Positions 8,510 to 17,263 of a stretch of 64,000 nt of DNA are shown here, one piece after another; position 1 is the stretch's first letter; every line of letters starts with the position of its first letter. The notes beneath the pieces were generated by a model that saw nothing but the letters and a program-made list of their open reading frames with translations, was not told the origin of the DNA and ran no database searches. Location of the stretch: NCBI RefSeq assembly GCF_000719775.1, contig NZ_JOHR01000006.1, forward strand, positions 124,001 through 188,000, read 5' to 3'. The DNA comes from Streptomyces sp. NRRL F-5135 (GTDB lineage Bacteria; Actinomycetota; Actinomycetes; Streptomycetales; Streptomycetaceae). The position numbers and the translations under genes were made by a program.

Positions 8510-9199
8510 GTGCGGGTTCGGGCTGAGCAGGTTCGTGCGAAAACGACGCGCAGGTTTCTCCTGGAGACGGCGGCACGCCTGTTCGACGAACGAGGGTATG
8601 CGGGGACCAGCATCAGCGATATCAGCGCGCGGTCGGGACGTACCAGCGGCGCCATCTACTTCCACTACGCGAGCAAGGAGAATCTCGCCCTGGCGATCGT
8701 GGAGGAACATTTCGCGACCTGGCCCGCGCTGATCGACCGCTACCGCGCCACCGGGCACCCGGCGCTGGAAAGGCTCGTGGCCCTGAGCTTCGAGGTGGCC
8801 CGGGCCTTCCGCGACGATGTGATCATCCGGGCCGGCTCCCGCCTCTGGAGCGAGCGCAGGGCCATCGACGCCGCGCTGCCGCGCCCCTTCGTCGGCTGGC
8901 TGGAGACGGTCGCCGAGCTGCTGACGGAGGCACGCGCGGAGGGCGACCTCGCGCCCGGGGTGCGTCCGCAGGTCGCCGCGTACGGACTGGTGTGCGCGTT
9001 CTTCGGGCTGCACACCGTCTCCGACGCCCTGGAGGGCCGCCGGCAGATCGAGGAGGAACTGCACGATCTGTGGGGGCTGCTGCTGCCCGCCCTCCAGAAG
9101 GACCCCGATCCCGCCGCGCTGCTCACACGGGTGTGCGGACGCAGCGGCGGCGCGTGCTGCGGGGAACCGGCGAACGGCGCGCGGGCGATGTCCTCCTGA
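8510..9199 (+). CDS. TetR-family regulator, gamma-butyrolactone-receptor-like
   Basis: This 229-residue protein has an N-terminal TetR helix-turn-helix at about residues 10-55: RAEQVRAKTTRR leads into a DERGYAGTSISDI helix, then GRTSGAIYFHYASKENLA. That last segment strongly resembles ArpA/ScbR-type receptors. Residues 60-200 form a helical ligand domain. Divergent pairing with an AfsA-like synthase supports a receptor role. I chose the GTG at 8510 because a GGGGG ribosome-binding site precedes it. A Cys-containing tail (CGRSGGACCG) follows the core. It probably represses its own promoter and that of the AfsA-like gene until the lactone binds. Confidence 0.85.
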   Translation: MRVRAEQVRAKTTRRFLLETAARLFDERGYAGTSISDISARSGRTSGAIYFHYASKENLALAIVEEHFATWPALIDRYRATGHPALERLVALSFEVARAFRDDVIIRAGSRLWSERRAIDAALPRPFVGWLETVAELLTEARAEGDLAPGVRPQVAAYGLVCAFFGLHTVSDALEGRRQIEEELHDLWGLLLPALQKDPDPAALLTRVCGRSGGACCGEPANGARAMSS

Positions 9200-9279
9200 C
9201 CCGCCGCCTCCCCCCCGGCCCGTCGCGGCTGCCCTCTCGCCCCCTGCCCCGGAGCCGGGCCGGCCTTTAGGGTGACGGC

Positions 9280-10218
9280 ATGACGAGCGCACCCCGTGCC
9301 TTCGAGGCAGGATCGCCGGAAACCGAGTCCGCGCGCCGTATCGGCGTCATGTTCGACCGGGAGCAGCGTCCCGAGGACCTCGCCGCGTTCGCCGCCGCGG
9401 CGGAGGACCTCGGCGTGGACGACGTGTGGGTGGTTGAGGACCTTGCCTGGGCCGGGTCCGTCTCCTCGGCGACGATCGCCCTGGCCGCCACCGAGCGGCT
9501 GCGGATCGGCATCGGCATCGTGCCCGCGCCCCTGCGCAACCCCGCGCTGCTCGCGATGGAACTGGCCACGCTGGCCCGGGTGTACCCGGGCCGTCTGATC
9601 GCGGGGATCGGGCACGGCGTGGCGGACTGGATGGCCCAGGTCGGCGCCGCCTCCCCGGCGAAGCTGGCGCTGCTGGAGGAGACCATCACCGCGGTAAGGG
9701 GCCTGCTCTCCGGCGAGCGCACCACGGTGGACGGGCGGGCGGTCCGCGTCGACGGCGTCCGGCTGGTCCATCCGCCCGCCGTACCGCCGCCGCTGGTGGC
9801 GGGGGTCGTACGGCCCCGGTCGCTGGAGCTGTCCGGCCGGGTGGCGGACGGCACGGTCATGGCCGAGGGACAGGGGCCGAAGGCGATCGAGGCCGCGCTC
9901 GCCGCCATCGCCAGAGGACGGGCGGCGGCCGACGCTCCCCGCCCGCACGAACTCGTCGTCTTCACCCACCTGTGCGTGCACGACGATCCGGACCGGGTCG
10001 CCACCGCGACCGCGCCGGTGGTCGAGGAGTACACGGCATGGCTGGGCGTCCCGCCGCAGGACGTCTTCCTCGCCGCCGGTGACGCGCCCGCGGCGGCGCG
10101 GCGCATCGCCGACCTGTGGGGTGCCGGCGCCGGCACGGTCGTGCTCCGCCCGGTCGGCGAGGACCCGCTGGGCCAGGTGCGCGCCGCGCTCGACGCGCTG
10201 AACGCGCCGGGGGCGTGA
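9280..10218 (+). CDS. Luciferase-like (LLM class) flavin/F420 oxidoreductase
   Basis: This 312-residue TIM-barrel oxidoreductase belongs to the bacterial luciferase-like family. Visible landmarks are the strand-helix VDDVWVVEDLAWAGS, the cofactor-side IGIGIVPAPLRNPALLAMELATL and the RLIAGIGHGVADWMAQ segment. Members use reduced FMN or coenzyme F420. The absence of a flavin reductase next door, together with the host genus, favours F420, but this cannot be decided from the sequence. Reaction and substrate are unknown. It is convergent with the HoxX-like gene. Confidence 0.8.
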   Translation: MTSAPRAFEAGSPETESARRIGVMFDREQRPEDLAAFAAAAEDLGVDDVWVVEDLAWAGSVSSATIALAATERLRIGIGIVPAPLRNPALLAMELATLARVYPGRLIAGIGHGVADWMAQVGAASPAKLALLEETITAVRGLLSGERTTVDGRAVRVDGVRLVHPPAVPPPLVAGVVRPRSLELSGRVADGTVMAEGQGPKAIEAALAAIARGRAAADAPRPHELVVFTHLCVHDDPDRVATATAPVVEEYTAWLGVPPQDVFLAAGDAPAAARRIADLWGAGAGTVVLRPVGEDPLGQVRAALDALNAPGA

Positions 10219-10220
10219 CC

Positions 10221-10299
10221 GGTCCACACGACCGGCCCGCGCGAACCGGTCCATGTGAACGGCCTATGTGAACAGCCCATCTGAACGGCCCACGTGAAC
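10221..10299. repeat. Six degenerate 13-bp tandem repeats
   Basis: Units are GGTCCACACGACC (10221), GGCCCGCGCGAAC (10234), then after one extra base GGTCCATGTGAAC (10248), GGCCTATGTGAAC (10261), AGCCCATCTGAAC (10274) and GGCCCACGTGAAC (10287). The last four are closest to each other. They begin two bases after the stop of the luciferase-like gene, in the tail-to-tail gap. The last unit also forms a loose inverted repeat with TCGTTCAC at 10333-10340. Confidence 0.7.
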
Positions 10300-10403
10300 G
10301 AGGGGACGATGCGCACGGCCGGCACACACGGATCGTTCACGGGGACGCCCGTCAACGGTTCGCGGACGGCCCGGACGCGGCCCCGCCCCGGCCGCCGGGC
10401 CGG

Positions 10404-12104
10404 TCAGGCCCCCAGGTGCGGTGGCGCGGTCCGTACGGGCCGCTCACGGACGAAGGCGGCGCGCAGCGCGTGGTACGGCTCGCCCCGCCCGAAGAAGTTC
10501 TTGTGCGCCAGCTCCAGTTCCTCCACCCGGTAGGCGGCGAGCGGCTTGACCGCCTCGTCGCGGTCCCGCGCGGCCTTCTTCGCCGCGATCCGCTCCTGCA
10601 CGTCCACCGTCGCGGCGAGCGCCCGCGCCTGCCGGACGGTCTCCGCCGCGAACTCCCCCGGCGCGACGTCCAGGACCCGGTCCACCAGCCCGATCCGCCT
10701 CGCCATGGCCGGGGTCACGGGGATGGCGCGCTGGGTGAGGCGTACGGCCGCCGGCCGCCCCACCCGGCGCGGCAGGCTGTACGTCCAGTACTCCGAGCCG
10801 TGCAGCCCCATCCGCCGGTAGTGCGGATTGAGCAGTGAACCGCCCCGGCACCAGACCTCGTCCGCCGCCATCGCCAGCATCGCGCCGCCCGCCGCCGCGT
10901 TGCCCCCGATCGCCGCCACCACGAGCCGGTCCGTGGTGGTCAGGATCCGTTCCACCAGGTCGTGCATCGCGTTGACGTTGGCCCAGGACTCCTTGGCGGG
11001 GTCGGCCGCGGCCTCGATCACATGGAGGTGCAGCCCGCCCGCGAACACGTCCCGGCCGCCGCCCAGTACGAGCACCGACGTCGGCCGTGACCGCGCGTAG
11101 CGGTAGGCGTCGGAGAGCCGTCGGCAGTGGTCGGTGCTCATCGCACCGCCGGGGAAGGCGAACCGCAGGAAGCCCACCGGGCCGTCCTCCGCGTAGCGGA
11201 TGTCGCTCCAGGTCCGCCGGTGCTCCGGCAGATGCAGCGGCGCGGGCGCCTCGGGCAGGCCGGCGAGGGCGTCCGGCCGGGCGCCCAGCGCCAGGGTCGC
11301 GGGGAGCTTGAGGGGCAGGGGCCCGCCCGCGCGGCGCCCGCGCCGCAGCTCGGGGATCCATACGGCGCCGTCCACGGTCGCGCGGCAGACGGCGCCGGCG
11401 CGGGTGGCCAGCAACGCGCCGGGCACGCCGCGCAGTTCGTCCTCCGGGTGGCCGCCGTGCAGGAACCATTCCTCGCCGCACAGCGTGTCCAGCACCCCCG
11501 GCCGGGAATCCGCCGCCCGCAGCTTCCTCACCACCGTGGCCGTCGTGTCCTTCCGCCAGTCGACACCTCGTACCCGCTGGTCCAGGTACGGCCGAGGGCG
11601 GTCGGGAGCATCCTGTGGCGCGCCGGGCCGGGGCCTCGGCGGGTGGCCGCCCGACGTACGGACGTCGACGGCGCGCAGCACGGCCGTCAGCGCGGCGTCG
11701 GAGATCTCGTTGCGGTACAGGTCGCTCTTGCCGGCCGGCGGCAGCGGGCAGGGGACGAAGGCCCAGACCGGGCCGCGGTCCATCTCCTCCTCGGCCTGAC
11801 GCACGGTCACCCCCCAGGTGGTACGTCCCTCGTGGATCGCCCAGTCCAGGCCGGAGGGGCCGCGGTCGCCCGGCGGGCCGGGGTGCACGATCAGGCAGGT
11901 GTGCGCCGAGCGGACGTCCCGGGGGATGTCGGCCTTGAGCATCGGGGCGATGATCAGCTCAGGCGCGTGCCGGCGTACCGCGTCGCGCAGGGGATCGTCC
12001 CCGACCGCGAGATGGACGTCGAGGCTGTGGCCCCGGTCGGCCAGTTCGGCGTAGACGCGCTGCGTCAGGCTGTTGAAGGCGCTCGCGAGGAGCAGGATCC
12101 GCAT
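10404..12104 (-). CDS. hoxX: HoxX-like fusion of formyltransferase and enoyl-CoA hydratase domains
   Basis: This 566-residue protein has the two-domain HoxX layout. Residues 1-170 are a formyltransferase-type Rossmann domain with the HPGPPGDRGPSGLDWAI motif. After a linker, a crotonase domain carries VAAIGGNAAAGGAMLAMAAD and the HoxX hallmark LNPHYRRMGLHGSEYWTY. HoxX proteins are linked to making carbon monoxide from a one-carbon folate unit for [NiFe]-hydrogenase maturation. No hydrogenase gene is in this window, so a stand-alone role in one-carbon or formyl chemistry for a metabolite is possible. The ATG at 12104 has a good GGGAGG site; the open frame runs further upstream. Confidence 0.85.
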   Translation of the reverse strand: MRILLLASAFNSLTQRVYAELADRGHSLDVHLAVGDDPLRDAVRRHAPELIIAPMLKADIPRDVRSAHTCLIVHPGPPGDRGPSGLDWAIHEGRTTWGVTVRQAEEEMDRGPVWAFVPCPLPPAGKSDLYRNEISDAALTAVLRAVDVRTSGGHPPRPRPGAPQDAPDRPRPYLDQRVRGVDWRKDTTATVVRKLRAADSRPGVLDTLCGEEWFLHGGHPEDELRGVPGALLATRAGAVCRATVDGAVWIPELRRGRRAGGPLPLKLPATLALGARPDALAGLPEAPAPLHLPEHRRTWSDIRYAEDGPVGFLRFAFPGGAMSTDHCRRLSDAYRYARSRPTSVLVLGGGRDVFAGGLHLHVIEAAADPAKESWANVNAMHDLVERILTTTDRLVVAAIGGNAAAGGAMLAMAADEVWCRGGSLLNPHYRRMGLHGSEYWTYSLPRRVGRPAAVRLTQRAIPVTPAMARRIGLVDRVLDVAPGEFAAETVRQARALAATVDVQERIAAKKAARDRDEAVKPLAAYRVEELELAHKNFFGRGEPYHALRAAFVRERPVRTAPPHLGA

Positions 12105-12496
12105 GTCGGCCTCCCGGACCCGCCGTGCCCCCGGTGATGTGGAACAGGGAAATGGGAAGTGGAGAAGGCGCGCTTCGGGAAGAAGGCGAACTCGGGACGA
12201 GCACGTACGTCGGGGAGCGGGGCACGGCAAAGAACCATCGTGTCCTCGTGGGCACCGGTCATGGCGGGGACTCGCCCCGCGTTCCCCCGTCCGGGCGACG
12301 GACCGCGGTACGCCGATGACGTGCCCGGGCACCCCCGGGCGTGGGAAAGGACCACTCCTGTGGGTGGTCTTCCCCGTCCTCGCCCCCCGTCGCGGAAGTA
12401 ATGCGGCTATCACGGGAGGGCCTGGGCCAGGCCATGTCAGGGCGGGTCGCGAAAGTTCCGCCCCGAGCCGCTTCGACCTCCCGAGGAGAGACGTGC
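12105..12496. other. Divergent promoter region between hoxX-like and P450 genes
   Basis: This 392-base gap has no supported gene. It holds the perfect palindrome GTGCCCGGGCAC (12321-12332) and an inverted repeat of GACCAC (12350-12355) and GTGGTC (12364-12369), both nearer the P450 side, plus a less GC-rich stretch around 12130-12190. These are candidate operators only. Confidence 0.4.
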
Positions 12497-13681
12497 ATGC
12501 CCCGTGCCGGTGAGCTTCCCCACTACCCGTTCGGTTTCCGCGGCGACGAGCTGGCGGACGCGTTACGGGGCTTCCTCGCCGACGCCCCGGTCACCCGTGT
12601 GGTGACCAACGGCGGCTGGCCGGCCTGGCTGGTGACCGGGTACGCCGCGGCCCGCGAGGCCCTGAAGGATCCCCTGCTCAGCCGGAGCAGGGCCGCGGAT
12701 CCCGCGATGCCGCGGGAGGAGAAGGATCCGCCGCCGCTCACGGTCGTCGGCACGATGCACCTGCTGCGCGGGGCCGGGCTCCGGGAGGAGGCCGTCAAGG
12801 GCATGGGGCCCAGGCAGCCGCACGTGTCCCTGGAACGGGTGCGCGAGATCGCCGACACCCTGCTCGCACGGATGCTCGCCCGGGGCGAACCCGCCGATCT
12901 GGTGGCCGACTTCGCGCTGCCCTGGGCCGCCGAGGTCACCTGCGAGCTGCTGGGCCTGCCGGTGCGCGACGCCCCGGAACTGGCCGGCTGGTTCGGTCTG
13001 CTGGCCACGGGAAGGGCGATGGAGGAGCATCTGTTCGACGACTGGACGAAGGCGATGCGCCACTTCGAGGAGCGGATGGCCGTCATCGGCACGGACGGGC
13101 TCCTCGGCCGCCTGGTCACGCTGAACCGCTCCTCCGACCGCCCGCTCGGCCATGACGACCTCGTCGAGATCGCGGTGTTCCTCTTCCTCTCCGGGCTCGG
13201 CAACCCGGCGGCCTTCCTGGCGCTGTGCGCGCTCGTGCTGGCGCGTGACCACGAACTGGCCGCCCGGCTTCGCCGGGAGCCGGAGGCCCTGCCCCGGGCG
13301 CTGGAGGAGCTGTACCGGTGGTCGGTGATGCTGGGGGACTCCATCACGCGGGTCGCCGCGGCGGAGACCGTGGTCGGCGGAGTCACCGTGCGGGCCGGGG
13401 AGTTGGTACTGATCTCGACCGACGCCGCCAACCGTGACCCGGCGGTCTTCGACCACCCCGACCGCCTGGACATCGACCGTCCGCCGGTGCCGCACCTGCG
13501 GTTCGGCCAAGGACGGCACTTCTGCCCGGCCGCCGCGCTCAACCGGGCCCAGACCGAGAAAGCCGTACGGGCGCTGCTCGACGCGGTGCCCGGGCTGCGG
13601 CTCGCGGTCGCTCCGGAGGAGATCCGCTGGCGCGAGGACCACGCGGTGCTGCTGCCGGAGGCCGTTCCGGTGCGCTGGTGA
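12497..13681 (+). CDS. Cytochrome P450 with atypical I-helix
   Basis: This 394-residue soluble bacterial P450 has the heme-binding loop HLRFGQGRHFC with ligand Cys343 and the K-helix ExxR at Glu271-Arg274. The I-helix reads FLSGLGNPAAF at about residues 230-240, so the usual acid-alcohol pair (Glu/Asp-Thr) is replaced by Gly235-Asn236. The C-helix region is also unusual (MHLLRGAGLREE in place of a DPPEHTRLR-like motif). Such changes occur in P450s that use unusual oxygen activation or act on carrier-bound substrates. The start at 12497 follows GGAGAG. Codon 23 is a rare TTA, suggesting bldA control. It is divergent from hoxX and convergent with the A-T-R gene. Confidence 0.88.
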   Translation: MPRAGELPHYPFGFRGDELADALRGFLADAPVTRVVTNGGWPAWLVTGYAAAREALKDPLLSRSRAADPAMPREEKDPPPLTVVGTMHLLRGAGLREEAVKGMGPRQPHVSLERVREIADTLLARMLARGEPADLVADFALPWAAEVTCELLGLPVRDAPELAGWFGLLATGRAMEEHLFDDWTKAMRHFEERMAVIGTDGLLGRLVTLNRSSDRPLGHDDLVEIAVFLFLSGLGNPAAFLALCALVLARDHELAARLRREPEALPRALEELYRWSVMLGDSITRVAAAETVVGGVTVRAGELVLISTDAANRDPAVFDHPDRLDIDRPPVPHLRFGQGRHFCPAAALNRAQTEKAVRALLDAVPGLRLAVAPEEIRWREDHAVLLPEAVPVRW

Positions 13682-13891
13682 CGATTCCGGTACGGCCCCG
13701 GGCGCCCCGGTTCCGGAGCACGGTGCCCGGGGCCGGGACACGGGTGGTACGGCCCGGGGCCCTGAACCGTCCCGGCGGGTACGGTCGCGAAGCCGGTGCG
13801 GCAGGGGCCGGCCCCGTACCGCACACGAGCCGGGCCGGGCGGCGGCGTGGTCGCTCCGCCCGGTCCCCCGGCCCGCGGCGCCGCGCGCCGG

Positions 13892-16800
13892 CTATCCCGC
13901 GGACGCTCCCGCGGTCTCCGGCTCCGCCGACCCCACCGACTCCACCGACTCCGCCAGGACCTGGACGGCCCGAGCGGCCTCCCGTGACACGGCGTCCATG
14001 GCCGGTCGCGGGCGGGGCATGTAGCCCGAGGTGAAGAAGAACTCCAGATAGCGGTCCAGGAGCGCAGTGTCGACCGGCGGGCAGTCGAAGCCGCTGCCCG
14101 CCAGGGCCTCTTCCGTGTTGCGGCGGCTCAGCCGGGGGAAGATGTCCTCCAGATAGAGCTCCTTGACCGAGATGTCCCCCTTGTTCACCCGGTCCACGCA
14201 CAGCGACACGAACGGCGCGGTGGGGCTGGTCGGGTTCACGGCGACATGGCGCACCAGCTCGCCCACCCACTCCTCGTACGGCAGCATCGTCATCTCGCAG
14301 CCCGCCGCGCGCATCCGGGCCAGCACGTCGCCCAGGACGGCCGGGCGCGGGTTGGTGTGGTGGTAGACGCGGCCGGTCGCCGGGTGCCGGGTGGCGATGT
14401 GCACGACGGACTCGGCGACATGGTCGACCGGCACGAAGTCCATGGGCAGCGCGATGTCGGGGGCCAGGCCCGTCTCCGCGATGGTCTTGAACAGCGAGCA
14501 GATGGCGGTCTCCGTGTTGCAGGCGCCGTGCAGCCGGTCGCCCGTCACCTCGTACGGCCGGTGGACGGCGACCGGCAGTCCCTGCCGGGCGGCCCGGCCG
14601 AGCAGGCCCTCGGCGACCCACTTGCTCTCCGCGTACCCCATGGTGAGGCGGTCCGCGTGGGCCAGCGGGACGTCCTCGTCCACCTCGCGGCGGCCCTCCG
14701 CGCCGAACCCCGCGAGGACGGCCACGGTGGACAGGAAGTGGACCGGCACCCGCCGGCGGGCGGCCAGCCTGACGATCTCCCGGGTGCCGTCCACGTTGGC
14801 GGCCCGCAACGCCGTGTACGGGTAGAGGAAGTTGACCTGGGCACCGTTGTGGATCACGAGGTCCAGGCAGCCCGCCAGCTCGGCGGTGTGCTCCGGGCTC
14901 AGTCCGAGCCGGGGCGCGGCGAGGTCGCCGGGGAAGCAGACCAGCCGTCGCCGCGCGGCCTCGTCCGCCTCCAGCCCGTAGCGGGTGAGCGCGGCCAGCA
15001 CGCGCCGCTCGGCGTGGGCGGGACCCGAGGCCCGGACCGGGCAGTGGATCCGCGCCGTCGTCTCCCGCAGCAGCCGGTCCAGCAGGAAGGCGCCGACGAA
15101 TCCGCTGGCGCCGGTGAGCAGGACGTCCGCGGGGTCTCCCGGGCGCGGCTCGGGCCCTTCGGCGGGCGGCAGCGTGAAGCCCAGCTCGGTCTCGCGCTCG
15201 AAGTCGATGTCCGCGCCCGGGCCCCCCGCCCCCGTCCGGCCAGCGCCCGCGCCGCCGCCCCGGTGCGCGCCGACGGCCGTCGCGTACCCCTCCAGCGTGG
15301 GATCGGTCAGCAGCGCCCGGATGAGGGTGCTGCCGAGGGAGGCGTCCAGGCCGAGCAACGCCAGCGTACGGGTGACCACTTCGGCGGCCAGCAGGGAGTC
15401 GCCGCCGATGTGGAAGAAGTTGTCCGAGGGGGCGGGGCGGACGCGCAGCACCAGCTGCCACACCTCGGCGAGGGCGTCGAGCACCCCCGTCACCTTCCCG
15501 GCGGGCGTGGTCCGTGCCGCCGTCTTCGCCGTCCCGGAGCCCTGGACGGATCCGTCGGCCGGGGCCTCGCCGGCGGGGCCCGGCCCTGCCGGCGGCTCCG
15601 CCGCCGTCTCGGCCAGCAGGCGTTTGCGGTCGACCTTGCCGCCGCTGGTCACCGGGAACCGGTCGCGGGGCACCAGGATCGGCACCGCCTGGGCGGGCAG
15701 CCACTGCACGCAGTACCGCCGCAGCTCGTCCACCGGCACCGTGCCCCCGGGGCGCGCCGGGGTGAGGTAGGCGGTGAGGGCGCCGGCGCGCAGTTCGACC
15801 ACCGCCTCGCCGACCTCGTCGTGGCAGCGCAGCCGGGTCTCCACCTCGTCCAGTTCGATGCGCTGGCCGCGCACCTTGACCTGGCGGTCCAGCCGGCCCC
15901 GGTAGACGAGCAGTCCCTCCTCCGTACGGACGACCCGGTCGCCGGTCCGGTAGAGCCGGCCGCCCGGCTCGTGCGGGGCGTCGACGAAACGCCGGGCCGT
16001 CAGCTCGGGGTCCCCGATGTACTCCAGGGCCAGGCCGTCGCCGCCGACGTACAGCTCGCCCTCCTCGCCCGGTGCGGCGGGGCCGCCGTCCGCGCGCAGC
16101 ACATGGCAGGTGGAGGCGGCGAAGGGCCGGCCGATGGGGACCGACTCCTCCTCGCCGGTGAGCTTCGGCAGGACGTGGGCGGTGGAGACGACGCTGTTCT
16201 CGGTGGGCCCGTAGAAGTTCACCAGGGTCGTCTGCGGGCACGCCTCCTGGACGGCCCTGGCCAGGGCGGGGTCCATCGCCTCGCCGCCGGCGGAGGCGAA
16301 CCGCAGCGGTTCGAGCGCCGCGGGGCGGGTCCTGGCCACATGGTGGAAGACGCTGGTGGTGAGGTAGGCGACGGTCACGCCCTGGGCCCGGAAGCGGTCC
16401 TCCAGGGCGGCCGGGGAGAGCAGTTCGGCGCGGTCCACCAGCACCAGGCAGGCGCCGCCGAGCAGGGCGCTCCAGATTTCGATCGTGGAGGCGTCGGAGG
16501 AGAGTCCGTAGCCGTGCAGCACCCCGTCGCCCGGTCCGGGCGGGGTCAGTTCCGCGTCGGCCAGGACCAGTTGGGCGACGCCCCGGTGCGGGATGGCGAC
16601 GGGCTTGGGCCGGCCGGTGGAGCCGGAGGTGAACATCACGTACGCGCGGTCGGTCGCGCGCGCGGCCGGCAGCGCCGTACCGGCCGGGGGCCAGGGCACG
16701 GCCGCCCGCTCGCCCGCCCCCGCCGGACGGCCCGCGGACGCGTCGCCCCCGGACGCTCCGGCCGCGACGGGGTCGACCCCGATCAGGGTGCGCAGGCCGC

Positions 16801-17230
16801 GGATGCGGCGGGTGCCGCCGGGCAGGACGACGGCGGTGTGCACGCCCGCGTCCTCGGCCATGGCCCGCAGCCGGGCCGGCGGGTGGTCCTCGTCGAGGGG
16901 GACGTAGGCGCAGCCGGCCTTCAGGACGCCGAGGAAGGCGACCAGCGCCTCCAGGGAGCGGCTGCCGCACACCCCCACAACGGATCCCGGTGCCACGTGC
17001 GCGGCGAGCAGCCGTGCGGCGAGGCGGTCGGACAGGGCGCCGAGTTCGCCGTAGGTCAGGACGGTGTCCCCGTACCGGGCCGCGGGCGCCTCGGGCGAGG
17101 ACCGGGCCCGGTCCTCGAACAGCTCGGGCAGGCTGCGGTCGCGCGGATAGACGCGCGGGGGCGGACCGGGGAGCCGGGAGTGGGTGGACAGGCCCGTGCG
17201 GATGTCCGGGCGGGGGAGCGTGTTGCTCAT
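13892..17230 (-). CDS. NRPS-like adenylation-thiolation-reductase protein
   Basis: This 1112-residue single-module enzyme should activate an acid as an adenylate, load it on its own carrier and release it by NAD(P)H reduction as an aldehyde or alcohol. The adenylation domain (about 30-540) shows VMFTSGSTGRPKP at 198-210, SSDASTIEIW with the alpha-amino-binding Asp246, NFYGPTE, YRTGD, and Lys532 in SGGKVDRK. The thiolation site is Ser612 in HIGGDSLLAA. The reductase (about 700-1060) has LLTGASGFVGAF and a YxxxK pair at Tyr866/Lys870. Asp246 suggests an amino-acid substrate, as in Lys2-type reductases. There is no condensation domain, so it makes a building block or a single-residue product. 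Confidence 0.9.
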   Translation of the reverse strand: MSNTLPRPDIRTGLSTHSRLPGPPPRVYPRDRSLPELFEDRARSSPEAPAARYGDTVLTYGELGALSDRLAARLLAAHVAPGSVVGVCGSRSLEALVAFLGVLKAGCAYVPLDEDHPPARLRAMAEDAGVHTAVVLPGGTRRIRGLRTLIGVDPVAAGASGGDASAGRPAGAGERAAVPWPPAGTALPAARATDRAYVMFTSGSTGRPKPVAIPHRGVAQLVLADAELTPPGPGDGVLHGYGLSSDASTIEIWSALLGGACLVLVDRAELLSPAALEDRFRAQGVTVAYLTTSVFHHVARTRPAALEPLRFASAGGEAMDPALARAVQEACPQTTLVNFYGPTENSVVSTAHVLPKLTGEEESVPIGRPFAASTCHVLRADGGPAAPGEEGELYVGGDGLALEYIGDPELTARRFVDAPHEPGGRLYRTGDRVVRTEEGLLVYRGRLDRQVKVRGQRIELDEVETRLRCHDEVGEAVVELRAGALTAYLTPARPGGTVPVDELRRYCVQWLPAQAVPILVPRDRFPVTSGGKVDRKRLLAETAAEPPAGPGPAGEAPADGSVQGSGTAKTAARTTPAGKVTGVLDALAEVWQLVLRVRPAPSDNFFHIGGDSLLAAEVVTRTLALLGLDASLGSTLIRALLTDPTLEGYATAVGAHRGGGAGAGRTGAGGPGADIDFERETELGFTLPPAEGPEPRPGDPADVLLTGASGFVGAFLLDRLLRETTARIHCPVRASGPAHAERRVLAALTRYGLEADEAARRRLVCFPGDLAAPRLGLSPEHTAELAGCLDLVIHNGAQVNFLYPYTALRAANVDGTREIVRLAARRRVPVHFLSTVAVLAGFGAEGRREVDEDVPLAHADRLTMGYAESKWVAEGLLGRAARQGLPVAVHRPYEVTGDRLHGACNTETAICSLFKTIAETGLAPDIALPMDFVPVDHVAESVVHIATRHPATGRVYHHTNPRPAVLGDVLARMRAAGCEMTMLPYEEWVGELVRHVAVNPTSPTAPFVSLCVDRVNKGDISVKELYLEDIFPRLSRRNTEEALAGSGFDCPPVDTALLDRYLEFFFTSGYMPRPRPAMDAVSREAARAVQVLAESVESVGSAEPETAGASAG

Positions 17231-17263
17231 GCGGAGATGCCTTCCGGCAAGTGGGGGGGCGGA

